Positions 26,407-33,587 of a stretch of 64,000 nt of DNA are shown here, in pieces. The notes beneath the pieces are model-generated. The model did no database searches. It was not told the DNA's origin and saw only the letters and a list, made by a program, of their open reading frames with translations. Source of the DNA: GWE2-42-39 sp963662895 (GTDB lineage Bacteria; Bacteroidota; Bacteroidia; Bacteroidales; Prolixibacteraceae); NCBI GenBank assembly GCA_963662895.1, contig OY759982.1, positions 124,001 through 188,000 of the forward strand. Direction: 5' to 3'. The position numbers were made by a program, and so were the translations under genes. Every line of letters begins with the position of its first letter. Within the stretch, counting starts at the first letter, position 1.

Positions 26407-27693
26407 CTAATATTCAAATCTGTCTTTAAACGCCCATAAGCCCAGAGCCGGATTTGAAATATAAAATACTTCTTCACCATCAATGGTATTGTAGCCTTCT
26501 TTCAGTTTCTTCGGATCGTATTTAGCAGTTATCTCGTCGATGTCGGCATATTTGAAACCAACACTTTTTACTTCTGCCTGAGTGAGGTTCTCAGTGCCTT
26601 TTCCCGGGCAATAGGTAATGCTGAAACGGCCTTCCGACGAACCATGTATCAGATGTGCCGCAGCACTCAGGTTGTTACGCAACTCTTCGTTTTCCTCGCA
26701 GGCTTTCAGGGTTGCCGGAGTCCCGAAATAACCATATTTACGGATCAACCGGTCTATTTCCTTGTCTTCGCCAAATTCTTTCAGAGCCGGGGCCAGAACA
26801 ATCAGTTCGCCACCATCGTCAATTGCCATACGGGTACGGTACACCGATTTATTACCCAGCCAGGTACTTTTAAACTCGGTCGGATCGAGCCAGACAACCA
26901 CCTTCTTTAATGGCTTGTAGAGCATCTCAAAGTTCACCTGGAGCGACAGTTTGGCCGCTTTGTCAAACACTTCCACATCATCGCCGATAAACAGTCCACG
27001 GGTTTTCAGTTTACCATCGTTCTTATCGAGCGATACAACTGTCTGTACATACACAATCGGCAGGTGGTTTGTAAAATTGTCCGAAGCATAGTTAAACACC
27101 TTGCGTACAGGTGTGTCAGCATGTCCCATCATGCGTTCCATCCCGTAGGCTGCGCCAATAAAATGGCTTTTATTGATGCCTTCAACTCCACCTGTTCCCA
27201 CGAACACATTTTTATTGTAATTAGCCATTCCGACTACTTCATGCGGGACTACCTGCCCGATAGAAAGGATCAGGTCAAAGTTACCTTCAATCAGTAACTT
27301 GTTCACCTGTGCAGGCCAGGGAAACTCAACGGCACCTTCCGACACTTCTTTAACAAACGAAGCAGAAACCTCGCCAACTGTCACCACATCGTTACGCCAG
27401 TCGTGTTCACGGATCAACGAGGCAGGCAAGCTGCCAAACATATGAGAGATCTGAGGAGCGGTCATGGGAGAATGGGTTCCCAAAGCCGGAAGAACGTCGG
27501 TTAAAGCCTCTCCGTAAAATTGCCAGGCCATTTCGGTTAACTCCCCAGCCCTACTGGGCAGACGGGTATAATCAGGAGGAATAGCCAGTACCTTTTTACG
27601 TGCCCCTAATTTTGTAAGTGCCTCGTATAAACCACCCTTCAATTCTTCAGCGCTCAGGTCGTGTTCTTTAGAACCTATCTCGTAATAAATCAT
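26407..27693 (-). CDS. LarA-family nickel-dependent racemase/epimerase, probably gluconate/mannonate epimerase
   Basis: A 428-residue member of the LarA (DUF2088) family. By my count D41 and R44 (DYTR), H74 (GTH), H151 (PHEVVG), K161 (YNKN) and H177 (KSHF) match catalytic and cofactor residues of lactate racemase LarA. The H-K-H spacings (10 and 16) equal those of Lactobacillus LarA (H174, K184, H200), whose lysine carries the nickel-pincer nucleotide. LarA homologues are known to epimerise D-gluconate at C2. The operon context (GntP, fructuronate-type SDR, sugar kinase, Gnd) favours gluconate/mannonate over lactate. The pincer-cofactor genes larB/C/E are not in this window. It ends 11 bases before the Gfo/Idh gene. 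Confidence 0.8.
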   Translation of the reverse strand: MIYYEIGSKEHDLSAEELKGGLYEALTKLGARKKVLAIPPDYTRLPSRAGELTEMAWQFYGEALTDVLPALGTHSPMTAPQISHMFGSLPASLIREHDWRNDVVTVGEVSASFVKEVSEGAVEFPWPAQVNKLLIEGNFDLILSIGQVVPHEVVGMANYNKNVFVGTGGVEGINKSHFIGAAYGMERMMGHADTPVRKVFNYASDNFTNHLPIVYVQTVVSLDKNDGKLKTRGLFIGDDVEVFDKAAKLSLQVNFEMLYKPLKKVVVWLDPTEFKSTWLGNKSVYRTRMAIDDGGELIVLAPALKEFGEDKEIDRLIRKYGYFGTPATLKACEENEELRNNLSAAAHLIHGSSEGRFSITYCPGKGTENLTQAEVKSVGFKYADIDEITAKYDPKKLKEGYNTIDGEEVFYISNPALGLWAFKDRFEY

Positions 27694-27764
27694 TGGACTT
27701 ACAATTTTTTATTTACAATTCAAATCATCAGAATTCATTTCTTCAAATTGTAAATAGTAAATTA

Positions 27765-28844
27765 TTACCTTTTTACTCTTGCGTTTCCTTTCCAGATGCT
27801 CCAAACCATATCTTCGTCGGCAGGTTGGGCATAGTCGGTAAGGAAGGTAGTGGCCAAAGCTCCTGTTGCCCAGCCAAACTGCGGCCATTTTTCAGGTTCC
27901 CACCCTTTCAGTATTCCGTAAAGTAATCCGCCGACAAAACCGTCGCCACCGCCAATACGGTCGAGAACGTTGATTTTGCGGGGTTCAATTACCTGCCAGT
28001 TGTTACCTTCGAGCATAATAGCGCCCCACAGGTGTTCATTGGCGCTGACTACCTGGCGTAGGGTCGTTGCAAAAACCGATGCATTCGGAAATGCTTCTTT
28101 TACCCGGGCAATCATCCCTTTGAACCCGTCGATTTCTGCCCCGATACCTTTACCGCCTGCTTCCGGGCCTTCAATACCCAGGCAAAGCTGAAAATCTTCT
28201 TCGTTGCCAATCAGAATATCAGCAACTGACGCAATCTCTGTAAAGTTGGCATGCAGTTCTGCTTCGCGGCCTTTCCAAAATGATGCCCGGTAATTCAGAT
28301 CGAATGAAATACGGGTACCATATTTTTTTGCTGCCCGTGCAATTTCCAGACAGAAGGTACTTGTTTCGGGCGAAAGGGCACCGATTAATCCTGAAAGATG
28401 AACAATCTGTACACCTTCCTGACCAAAAATCCGGTCGAGGTCGAAATCTTTTACATTCAGTGTACGGCCAACTTCGCCTGCACGGTCATTCTGAACCCGG
28501 GGCCCACGTGAGCCAAAACCACTGTCAGCAATATTAAACTGGTGGCGGTATCCCCAGGGGCCTCCCTGAGGGACTTCCGGTCCTTCGTAGTCCATATGAC
28601 GACCTCTCAGGTTACTTTTGATGAACTGTGCAATCGGGCTGCCTTTCACAAAAGAGGTAAGAACTTTAACCGGAAGCCCAAGAAACGATGCAATACTTGC
28701 CACATTGGTCTCGGCGCTGGTAGCCTGCATCTCGTAAAGGTTGCTGCTGTGTACCGGTTGTCCGTTCACTGGGGTGATACGAACTCCCATACTGGTTGGA
28801 ACTACCAGGGAATATTTACAGTTTTGCTTTAATTCTAAACTCAT
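27765..28844 (-). CDS. PfkB-family sugar/sugar-acid kinase
   Basis: A 359-residue carbohydrate kinase of the ribokinase/PfkB family. The C-terminal INVLDRIGGGDGFVGGLLYG (about 285-304) is the family signature, with the catalytic aspartate in GGGD. DLNYRASFWKG (about 187-197) and the GNEEDF motif (about 219-224) match the subgroup that includes 2-keto-3-deoxygluconate kinases. The N-terminus is somewhat longer than in compact KdgK proteins. In this operon it could phosphorylate KDG (if mannonate is dehydrated elsewhere) or gluconate to 6-phosphogluconate for Gnd. Sequence alone does not decide. It lies 71 bases before the LarA-like gene. Confidence 0.8.
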   Translation of the reverse strand: MSLELKQNCKYSLVVPTSMGVRITPVNGQPVHSSNLYEMQATSAETNVASIASFLGLPVKVLTSFVKGSPIAQFIKSNLRGRHMDYEGPEVPQGGPWGYRHQFNIADSGFGSRGPRVQNDRAGEVGRTLNVKDFDLDRIFGQEGVQIVHLSGLIGALSPETSTFCLEIARAAKKYGTRISFDLNYRASFWKGREAELHANFTEIASVADILIGNEEDFQLCLGIEGPEAGGKGIGAEIDGFKGMIARVKEAFPNASVFATTLRQVVSANEHLWGAIMLEGNNWQVIEPRKINVLDRIGGGDGFVGGLLYGILKGWEPEKWPQFGWATGALATTFLTDYAQPADEDMVWSIWKGNARVKR

Positions 28845-28992
28845 GTTTTAGATTTTAAGATGTTAAATAATAAACTTTAGATTAGTAGATAACAGATTTC
28901 AGATAATAGATAACAGACTTTAGAATTTTTAGTCAATTCGGTTACAATCGTAACCCATAATATCATCAATCATCAATCATTAATCGTAATTC

Positions 28993-29844
28993 TCACACTC
29001 CTCCAAAGGCGCTGTAACCACCGTCAACCGGAATGACAATACCTGTTATGAAACTTGAAATATCGGAAAGCAGGAAGAGAGTAGCACCCTGCAAATCTTT
29101 GGGTTCACCAAATTTACCCATAGGGGTATTGCTTACAATTTTTTGTCCGCGTGGTGAGAAACCGCCTGTTTTTTCATCCAGCACCAGGAAACGGTTTTGG
29201 TTGGTAATGAAGAATCCCGGGGCAATTGCATTTACACGGATGCCCACTTTCGCCAGGTGTACAGCAATCCATTCTGTAAAATTATTGATCGATGCTTTTG
29301 CTGCCGAGTACGCCGGAATTTTAGTCAGTGGCTTGTACGAGTTCATGGATGAAATATTTAGTACTACTCCTTTTTGAGCCTTTAGCATATCCGTAGTGAA
29401 AACCATTGTGGGCAGCAGGGTTCCTTTAAAATTAAGGGCAAACACTTTATCGAAGCCATCCATTTCCAGCCCATAGAAAGTGTCTTCCAGTTTGTCGATA
29501 CTGCTGTCGTCCATCTGTTCCACCTTTGTTGTTGCAGTTGGATGGTTGCCACCGGCGCCATTGATCAGGATATCAATAGGCCCCAGCTTTTCATTGATTT
29601 CAGCCTTTGCTCTTTTCAGCGATTCTTTGTCCAGTACATTTGCTTCAATACCAATAATTTCGGCATCATATTCTTTCGAAATTCCGGCTGCGACTTTATC
29701 AGCCACTTCTTTATTAATGTCGGCAATAGCTACTTTAATTCCTACTGAAGCAAGTCCTTTTACTATTTCTGTGCCCAGCACACCGGCTCCGCCGGTAATG
29801 ACACAAACTTTTCCTGACAGGTCGTTAAAACTGATTGGTTTCAT
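28993..29844 (-). CDS. Short-chain dehydrogenase, fructuronate reductase (UxuB/YjmF) type
   Basis: A 283-residue SDR enzyme. Visible are the NAD(P) motif VITGGAGVLGTEI (about 14-26), the NGAGGNHPTATTK segment (about 93-105), the catalytic S-Y-K set with ISSMNSYKPLTKIPAYSAAK (about 163-182) and APGFFITNQNRFL (about 208-220). NGAGGNHP and GFFxTxQNRFL are typical of the SDR-type D-mannonate oxidoreductase/fructuronate reductase of Firmicutes and Bacteroidota. It would interconvert D-fructuronate and D-mannonate, the substrate of the LarA-like epimerase. lacI ends 15 bases upstream. Confidence 0.82.
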   Translation of the reverse strand: MKPISFNDLSGKVCVITGGAGVLGTEIVKGLASVGIKVAIADINKEVADKVAAGISKEYDAEIIGIEANVLDKESLKRAKAEINEKLGPIDILINGAGGNHPTATTKVEQMDDSSIDKLEDTFYGLEMDGFDKVFALNFKGTLLPTMVFTTDMLKAQKGVVLNISSMNSYKPLTKIPAYSAAKASINNFTEWIAVHLAKVGIRVNAIAPGFFITNQNRFLVLDEKTGGFSPRGQKIVSNTPMGKFGEPKDLQGATLFLLSDISSFITGIVIPVDGGYSAFGGV

Positions 29845-29859
29845 ATTCTCTTAATTTAA

Positions 29860-30942
29860 TTATTTATAGTAATCAAGGTTTTCTTTGGTTACAATATCGA
29901 TAGATGTAAAATTCTCATTTTTTACCTGCTTTTTCATGATAATATGCTCAAACAAGGCATGTACTGCCTGATAACCTTGTTCTTCAGGACGTTGGCAAAT
30001 AAGAAAATCAACAATCCCTTTCTTTAGAAAATCAACATTTTCACGGATCAGGTCATGTCCTATCAACCGGATATTCTTCAGGCCTTTTTGTTCCAGGTAT
30101 CCGGCAATCCGGTAAACCTGTGAGTTCGTTACAAAAATTCCCAGGATATTATCGTCAGCTGCAAACAATTCGTCTATCTGGTTGAGAAAATTTCCGTTAG
30201 CCGGGTTTTCAATCTCAATGGTGATCAGCTTTTTCTGCTTTTGCGGATCGTTCTGTTCAAAGTATTCATAAAACCCCTTTTCCCGCTGGATCAGGTGGTT
30301 CTGATTATCCATCTCTTTTGCAAAATGAAGGACCAAAACCGAAGCCGGTCCCGGCATTGAAAAATCAAGCAACTTTGCCGACAATGCGCCACTTTGATAG
30401 GAATTTTGTCCCACGTAACTGAGTTTCTTACACTCTTTCAGGTTCGAATCGATAAAAACAAAAGGAATATTCCGGGCGCCAAGCTCCCGGATGAACGCCT
30501 TTGCTTCCCGGGAAAAAAAAGGGGCCAGCACGACTCCGTCAAAATTGTCTGCTAATATTTTCGATGCTTCACAGGCAAAAGACGACGGTTCGGCCTGGCT
30601 AAAACGGAAAACAGAAATTTTAATCCCGTATTCCTGAATCTCGTTAAATGCTCTGTGTACCCCCCTCATTGGTTTACTCCAATAGGATTCTTCGGATTGT
30701 GGTTCCGGAAATAATATGGCAAATGATACCATTCTTTTTGAAGCCAGTGCACTTGCCATAATATTCGGATGATAATCCATTTCTTCCACTATTTTCAGTA
30801 TCCTTTTCCTGGTGTCCGGGTTCACTTCCCCCCGGTTGTGGATAACCCTGTCAACCGTGCCGATCGACACATTTGCCTGGTCGGCAATGTCTTTTATCCG
30901 TATACGCTTTTTTGGTTCGATAACAAAAAAAATTAAATTCAA
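29860..30942 (-). CDS. LacI-family transcriptional regulator
   Basis: A LacI/PurR-type repressor, about 360 residues. The helix-turn-helix RIKDIADQANVSIGTVDRVIHNRGEVNPDTRKRI (in two parts, about residues 15-48) and hinge YHPNIMASALASKR are clear, followed by a periplasmic-binding-like sugar domain (about 65-360). The GTVDRV variant occurs in a Bacteroidota subgroup. No ATG precedes the HTH: the likely start is TTG at 30942, as an in-frame TGA lies just upstream. It lies in front of the SDR-kinase-epimerase genes and 130 bases downstream of gntP. A CGTGT-N4-ACACG palindrome 43-56 bases upstream of the start is a candidate operator, suggesting autoregulation and control of the operon by a sugar acid. 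Confidence 0.9.
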   Translation of the reverse strand: MNLIFFVIEPKKRIRIKDIADQANVSIGTVDRVIHNRGEVNPDTRKRILKIVEEMDYHPNIMASALASKRMVSFAILFPEPQSEESYWSKPMRGVHRAFNEIQEYGIKISVFRFSQAEPSSFACEASKILADNFDGVVLAPFFSREAKAFIRELGARNIPFVFIDSNLKECKKLSYVGQNSYQSGALSAKLLDFSMPGPASVLVLHFAKEMDNQNHLIQREKGFYEYFEQNDPQKQKKLITIEIENPANGNFLNQIDELFAADDNILGIFVTNSQVYRIAGYLEQKGLKNIRLIGHDLIRENVDFLKKGIVDFLICQRPEEQGYQAVHALFEHIIMKKQVKNENFTSIDIVTKENLDYYK

Positions 30943-30984
30943 CTTTATTCAAAAAAAACAGTCCCAAAATTAGTCATTTTTCAT

Positions 30985-30998
30985 CGTGTTCGTACACG
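30985..30998. promoter_or_regulatory. Candidate LacI-family operator
   Basis: CGTGTTCGTACACG is a 14-bp palindrome with one mismatched pair and a central CG, the typical geometry of LacI-family operators. It lies between gntP and lacI, 43-56 bases upstream of the lacI start on the minus strand. No second exact copy was found upstream of gntP. Confidence 0.55.
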
Positions 30999-31072
30999 GA
31001 AAGATTATATTATAGAACATTAAAAGGATATTTCCAATAAAAAATGTTACTCCCCGGGATTTGAGAAAGTAT

Positions 31073-32401
31073 CTAATTAAATACCAGTGATAACAGGCCA
31101 ATCATTGCAAACGAAGCAACACTCAGGACAACCGTTGATACCGAGTAATAACGCAGCGTTTCGGAAGCAGTCATTCCTGAAAATTTACTGATTACCCAGA
31201 AGAAACTGTCGTTGGCATGCGACAACATCATGGAACCGGCCCCCATGGCTAGAATAGCCAGTGTTTTGCCCCATTCTGTATCCAGCCCAAGGCTGCTGAG
31301 CAAAGGGGCAGAAATCGATGCCGCAGTGATCACAGCAATGGTCGAAGAGCCTTGCGAAGTTTTCAGCAAAACAGCGATAATATATGGAATAAAAATACCC
31401 AGCCCCAGCGCGGCCACATGTTCACCAAGCTGGTTCATAATGCCCGATTCTTTAATAATAGCACCAAATGTTCCACCGGCTGCTGTAACAATCAGGATGG
31501 GGCCCGCCTTTTCGATAGCCAGTTCCAAAAGTTTATTCCATTGCTTTACAGAAAACTTATATAATAACGGGAACCCGGCAAAACAACCAAGCAAAAGAGC
31601 AATCACCGGATCGCCTGCAAAACCGATTATCTTTTTCAGGATAGAAGTATCAGGAAAGGTAGCCACCATAAAAAGAACCGACTTCAGGGTGATCAGCGAA
31701 AGCGGTACCAGAATAGGCAGAAATGAAAGCAACGCAGCAGGCGATACGCTTTCAGTCCGCACTTCAGGTTCCTCTGTTATTGTATTTTCAGAAATTCTAC
31801 GGGAACGAATACGGATAAAAATATAAGCTGCCAGAATTCCGGGAATGGCAGTAATTATACCCAGTAAAATAACATTTCCGACAGGAGCCCCGACAATACC
31901 GGTAGCCGCGGTAGCTCCCGGGTGAGGAGGCACCAGACAGTGAATCCCGTATAATGAAACGGCAAGTACCGGGGCCATCACGGTAATTGCAGTCTTCGAA
32001 CGGCGGGCCAGCGAACGACAGATACCACTTAGCACGATAAATCCCGAATCACAAAAAATGGGGACTCCTGTCATAAACCCGGTAATTGCCATGGCTGCAG
32101 GAGCCTTCTTTTCACCGGTACGCTTCAGGAAAAACCGGACAATGCTTAATGTCGCACCGCTTTGGTCAAGAATAACCCCGATGATCGTTCCTAATATAAT
32201 AATCAGCCCGATGGATTCGAGCGTACCCCCAAAACCCTTTTTCAGCACAGGAACGATGGACCCGGCAGGAAGGGTAAAAACGGCCATTGCCAAACTAACC
32301 AGTACCAGCGAAAGGAATGTATTAAATTTAAAAACAGAGGTAAGCAGGATGATTGCCAGAATACCAACTGACAGAACAATTACTCCGGAAATTAAGTCCA
32401 T
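31073..32401 (-). CDS. gntP: GntP-family gluconate/sugar-acid permease
   Basis: A 442-residue integral membrane H+-symporter with about 12-14 hydrophobic segments. GFGGTLESIGLIIILGTIIGVILDQSG (about 57-83) and the GVPIFCDSGFIVLSGI segment (about 112-127) are the classic GntP signatures. HCLVPPHPGATAATGI (about 154-169) and SQGSSTIAVITAASI, with HANDSFFWVISKFSGM near the C-terminus, also match. Substrates in the family are gluconate, fructuronate, idonate and glycerate. Being first in the operon before lacI, a fructuronate-type SDR and a gluconate/mannonate epimerase, it probably imports gluconate or a hexuronate-derived aldonate. Confidence 0.92.
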   Translation of the reverse strand: MDLISGVIVLSVGILAIILLTSVFKFNTFLSLVLVSLAMAVFTLPAGSIVPVLKKGFGGTLESIGLIIILGTIIGVILDQSGATLSIVRFFLKRTGEKKAPAAMAITGFMTGVPIFCDSGFIVLSGICRSLARRSKTAITVMAPVLAVSLYGIHCLVPPHPGATAATGIVGAPVGNVILLGIITAIPGILAAYIFIRIRSRRISENTITEEPEVRTESVSPAALLSFLPILVPLSLITLKSVLFMVATFPDTSILKKIIGFAGDPVIALLLGCFAGFPLLYKFSVKQWNKLLELAIEKAGPILIVTAAGGTFGAIIKESGIMNQLGEHVAALGLGIFIPYIIAVLLKTSQGSSTIAVITAASISAPLLSSLGLDTEWGKTLAILAMGAGSMMLSHANDSFFWVISKFSGMTASETLRYYSVSTVVLSVASFAMIGLLSLVFN

Positions 32402-32632
32402 TCTTATATTCTATTATGGGTTAACGATAAATGAAAACAAACATACACATAAATGCCATCTCAAAACATGTTAACCTGAATTAATTTGTTGATCCATAAT
32501 TATTACATTTGCCGGAAACGAAATTACTTTTGGCTAAAACAAACAGATAATAAAATAAAATTAGTTTCCGTGATAGCGGTTTGAATTCGATCTAAAATAG
32601 TAAATTGTTAATCGTGATTCATAATATCTGCC
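32402..32632. promoter_or_regulatory. Divergent regulatory region of gntP and lipocalin with two spaced inverted repeats
   Basis: Between divergent genes. GGTTAAC (32419-32425) faces GTTAACC (32470-32476), and CGGAAAC (32513-32519) faces GTTTCCG (32564-32570). Both pairs have 7-bp arms and exactly 44 bases between arms (51-bp repeat distance, about five helical turns). They may be looping operators for gntP or chance. No full Bacteroidota promoter was found by eye. Confidence 0.4.
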
Positions 32633-33166
32633 ATGAAGAATTTTTCAGGAATAATAATAGTATTTGTCTTGATCCTCTTTTCCTGTCAAACCAATAAAGG
32701 TATGATTGATAAAACGACTGTAAAAGAGTTTAACCTGGACCGTTACCTGGGAACCTGGTACGAAATTGCCCGTTTCCCCCACTCGTTCGAAAAAGGGTTG
32801 GTTGGTGTTACTGCCACTTACTCGATGCGACCGGATGGAAAAATAAAAGTGTTGAACCAGGGACGAAAAGAAAGCCTGAACGGAGAACTTTCTTCGGCTG
32901 AAGGCAAAGCTAAAATTCCCGATCCATCGGAACCCGGCCATCTGAAAGTTTCGTTTTTCTGGATATTTTATGCTGAATACAATATACTGGAGTTGGATAA
33001 AGATTACCAGTATGCCCTGATCGGCAGTTCAAGTGAAAAGTATCTGTGGATTTTAAGCCGGACTCCGAAGATGGACGAAAATGTTTTCCGGTTTTTGGTT
33101 GAAAAGGCAGAACAGCGGGGATACGATATTAGTAAGTTAATCAGGGTTCCCCAATTTGTACAATAG
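32633..33166 (+). CDS. Lipocalin-family lipoprotein (Blc-like)
   Basis: A 177-residue protein with a type II signal peptide (MKNFSGIIIVFVLILFSC; lipobox LFSC, lipidated Cys18). YLGTWYEIARFPHSFEKGL (about 38-56) is the GxW first structurally conserved region of lipocalins, and ILSRTPKMDE (about 142-151) the third region with its conserved arginine. This is the layout of bacterial Blc, an outer-membrane lipoprotein binding fatty acids or lysophospholipids. Length fits (about 175). It is divergent from gntP and followed by non-coding DNA with gene remnants. Confidence 0.9.
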   Translation: MKNFSGIIIVFVLILFSCQTNKGMIDKTTVKEFNLDRYLGTWYEIARFPHSFEKGLVGVTATYSMRPDGKIKVLNQGRKESLNGELSSAEGKAKIPDPSEPGHLKVSFFWIFYAEYNILELDKDYQYALIGSSSEKYLWILSRTPKMDENVFRFLVEKAEQRGYDISKLIRVPQFVQ

Positions 33167-33292
33167 TCGTGTGAAAATTTCACAGAGTCCAATCCTCGTG
33201 TCGGGAAGGCTGTGAAAATTTCACAAGGTTCCCGCTGGCTGGCGGGAAAAAAACAGATGGAACATTTATTCCCAAAAGCGGGATGAACAATA
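33167..33292. repeat. Two TGTGAAAATTTCACA palindromes and a GC hairpin after the lipocalin gene
   Basis: The 15-bp palindrome TGTGAAAATTTCACA occurs at 33170-33184 and again at 33211-33225. TTCCCGC (33229-33235) and GCGGGAA (33242-33248) then form a 7-bp hairpin followed by A's on the plus strand. The palindromes have TGTGA/TCACA halves as in CRP sites but a 5-base spacer. They lie downstream of the lipocalin gene, where regulatory use is unclear; they may be an intergenic repeat. Confidence 0.5.
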
Positions 33293-33391
33293 ATGATGAC
33301 TAAAATATTATCACTTCTATTAATCCCATTTATAGTATGTGATTGTAGAACAAAACAATTTATGAGCATAAAAGCAGTGCGCAATATTTGA
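33293..33391 (+). pseudogene. Short open frame resembling a lipoprotein signal peptide
   Basis: ATG 33293 to TGA 33389-33391 encodes 32 residues starting MMTKILSLLLIPFIVCDC, a hydrophobic stretch with cysteines as in a lipoprotein signal, then RTKQFMSIKAVRNI. It may be a fragment of a lost lipoprotein gene, or chance. I recognise no family. It sits next to another clear gene remnant. Confidence 0.3.
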
Positions 33392-33402
33392 AAAGTAGTA
33401 AT

Positions 33403-33516
33403 ATGGAAAGTATAACTTTTACAGGATTATTCTTTGATGCAAAAAAGGAAGAAACAAGAAAACGAAGACTGGAAAAATTATTGGCTCTTTTAGAGCAAAA
33501 TAAAAAACCAATGTAA
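33403..33516 (+). pseudogene. C-terminal remnant of a YdeI/OmpD-associated family protein
   Basis: ATG 33403 to TAA 33514-33516 encodes 37 residues, MESITFTGLFFDAKKEETR followed by KRRLEKLLALLEQNKKPM. The part from KKEETR to LLALLEQNKK looks like the C-terminal helix of YdeI/OmpD-associated proteins (typically A-K-R-E-E-T-R-x-R-R-I-E-K and a terminal helix). Most of that protein (about 190 residues) is absent, so this appears to be a decayed gene end. Confidence 0.45.
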
Positions 33517-33550
33517 AAAAGTGGTAATATAATTTCCCGTTTTTATTGCC

Positions 33551-33558
33551 TAACTTTG
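33551..33558 (+). promoter_or_regulatory. Candidate -7 element of the nfeD promoter
   Basis: TAACTTTG matches TAnnTTTG exactly and lies 29 bases before ATG 33588. No TTG sits at the expected distance upstream. If real, it rules out the in-frame TTG at 33546 as a start. Confidence 0.4.
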
Positions 33559-33587
33559 AATTATTGAATGATACAAAACATGATGAT

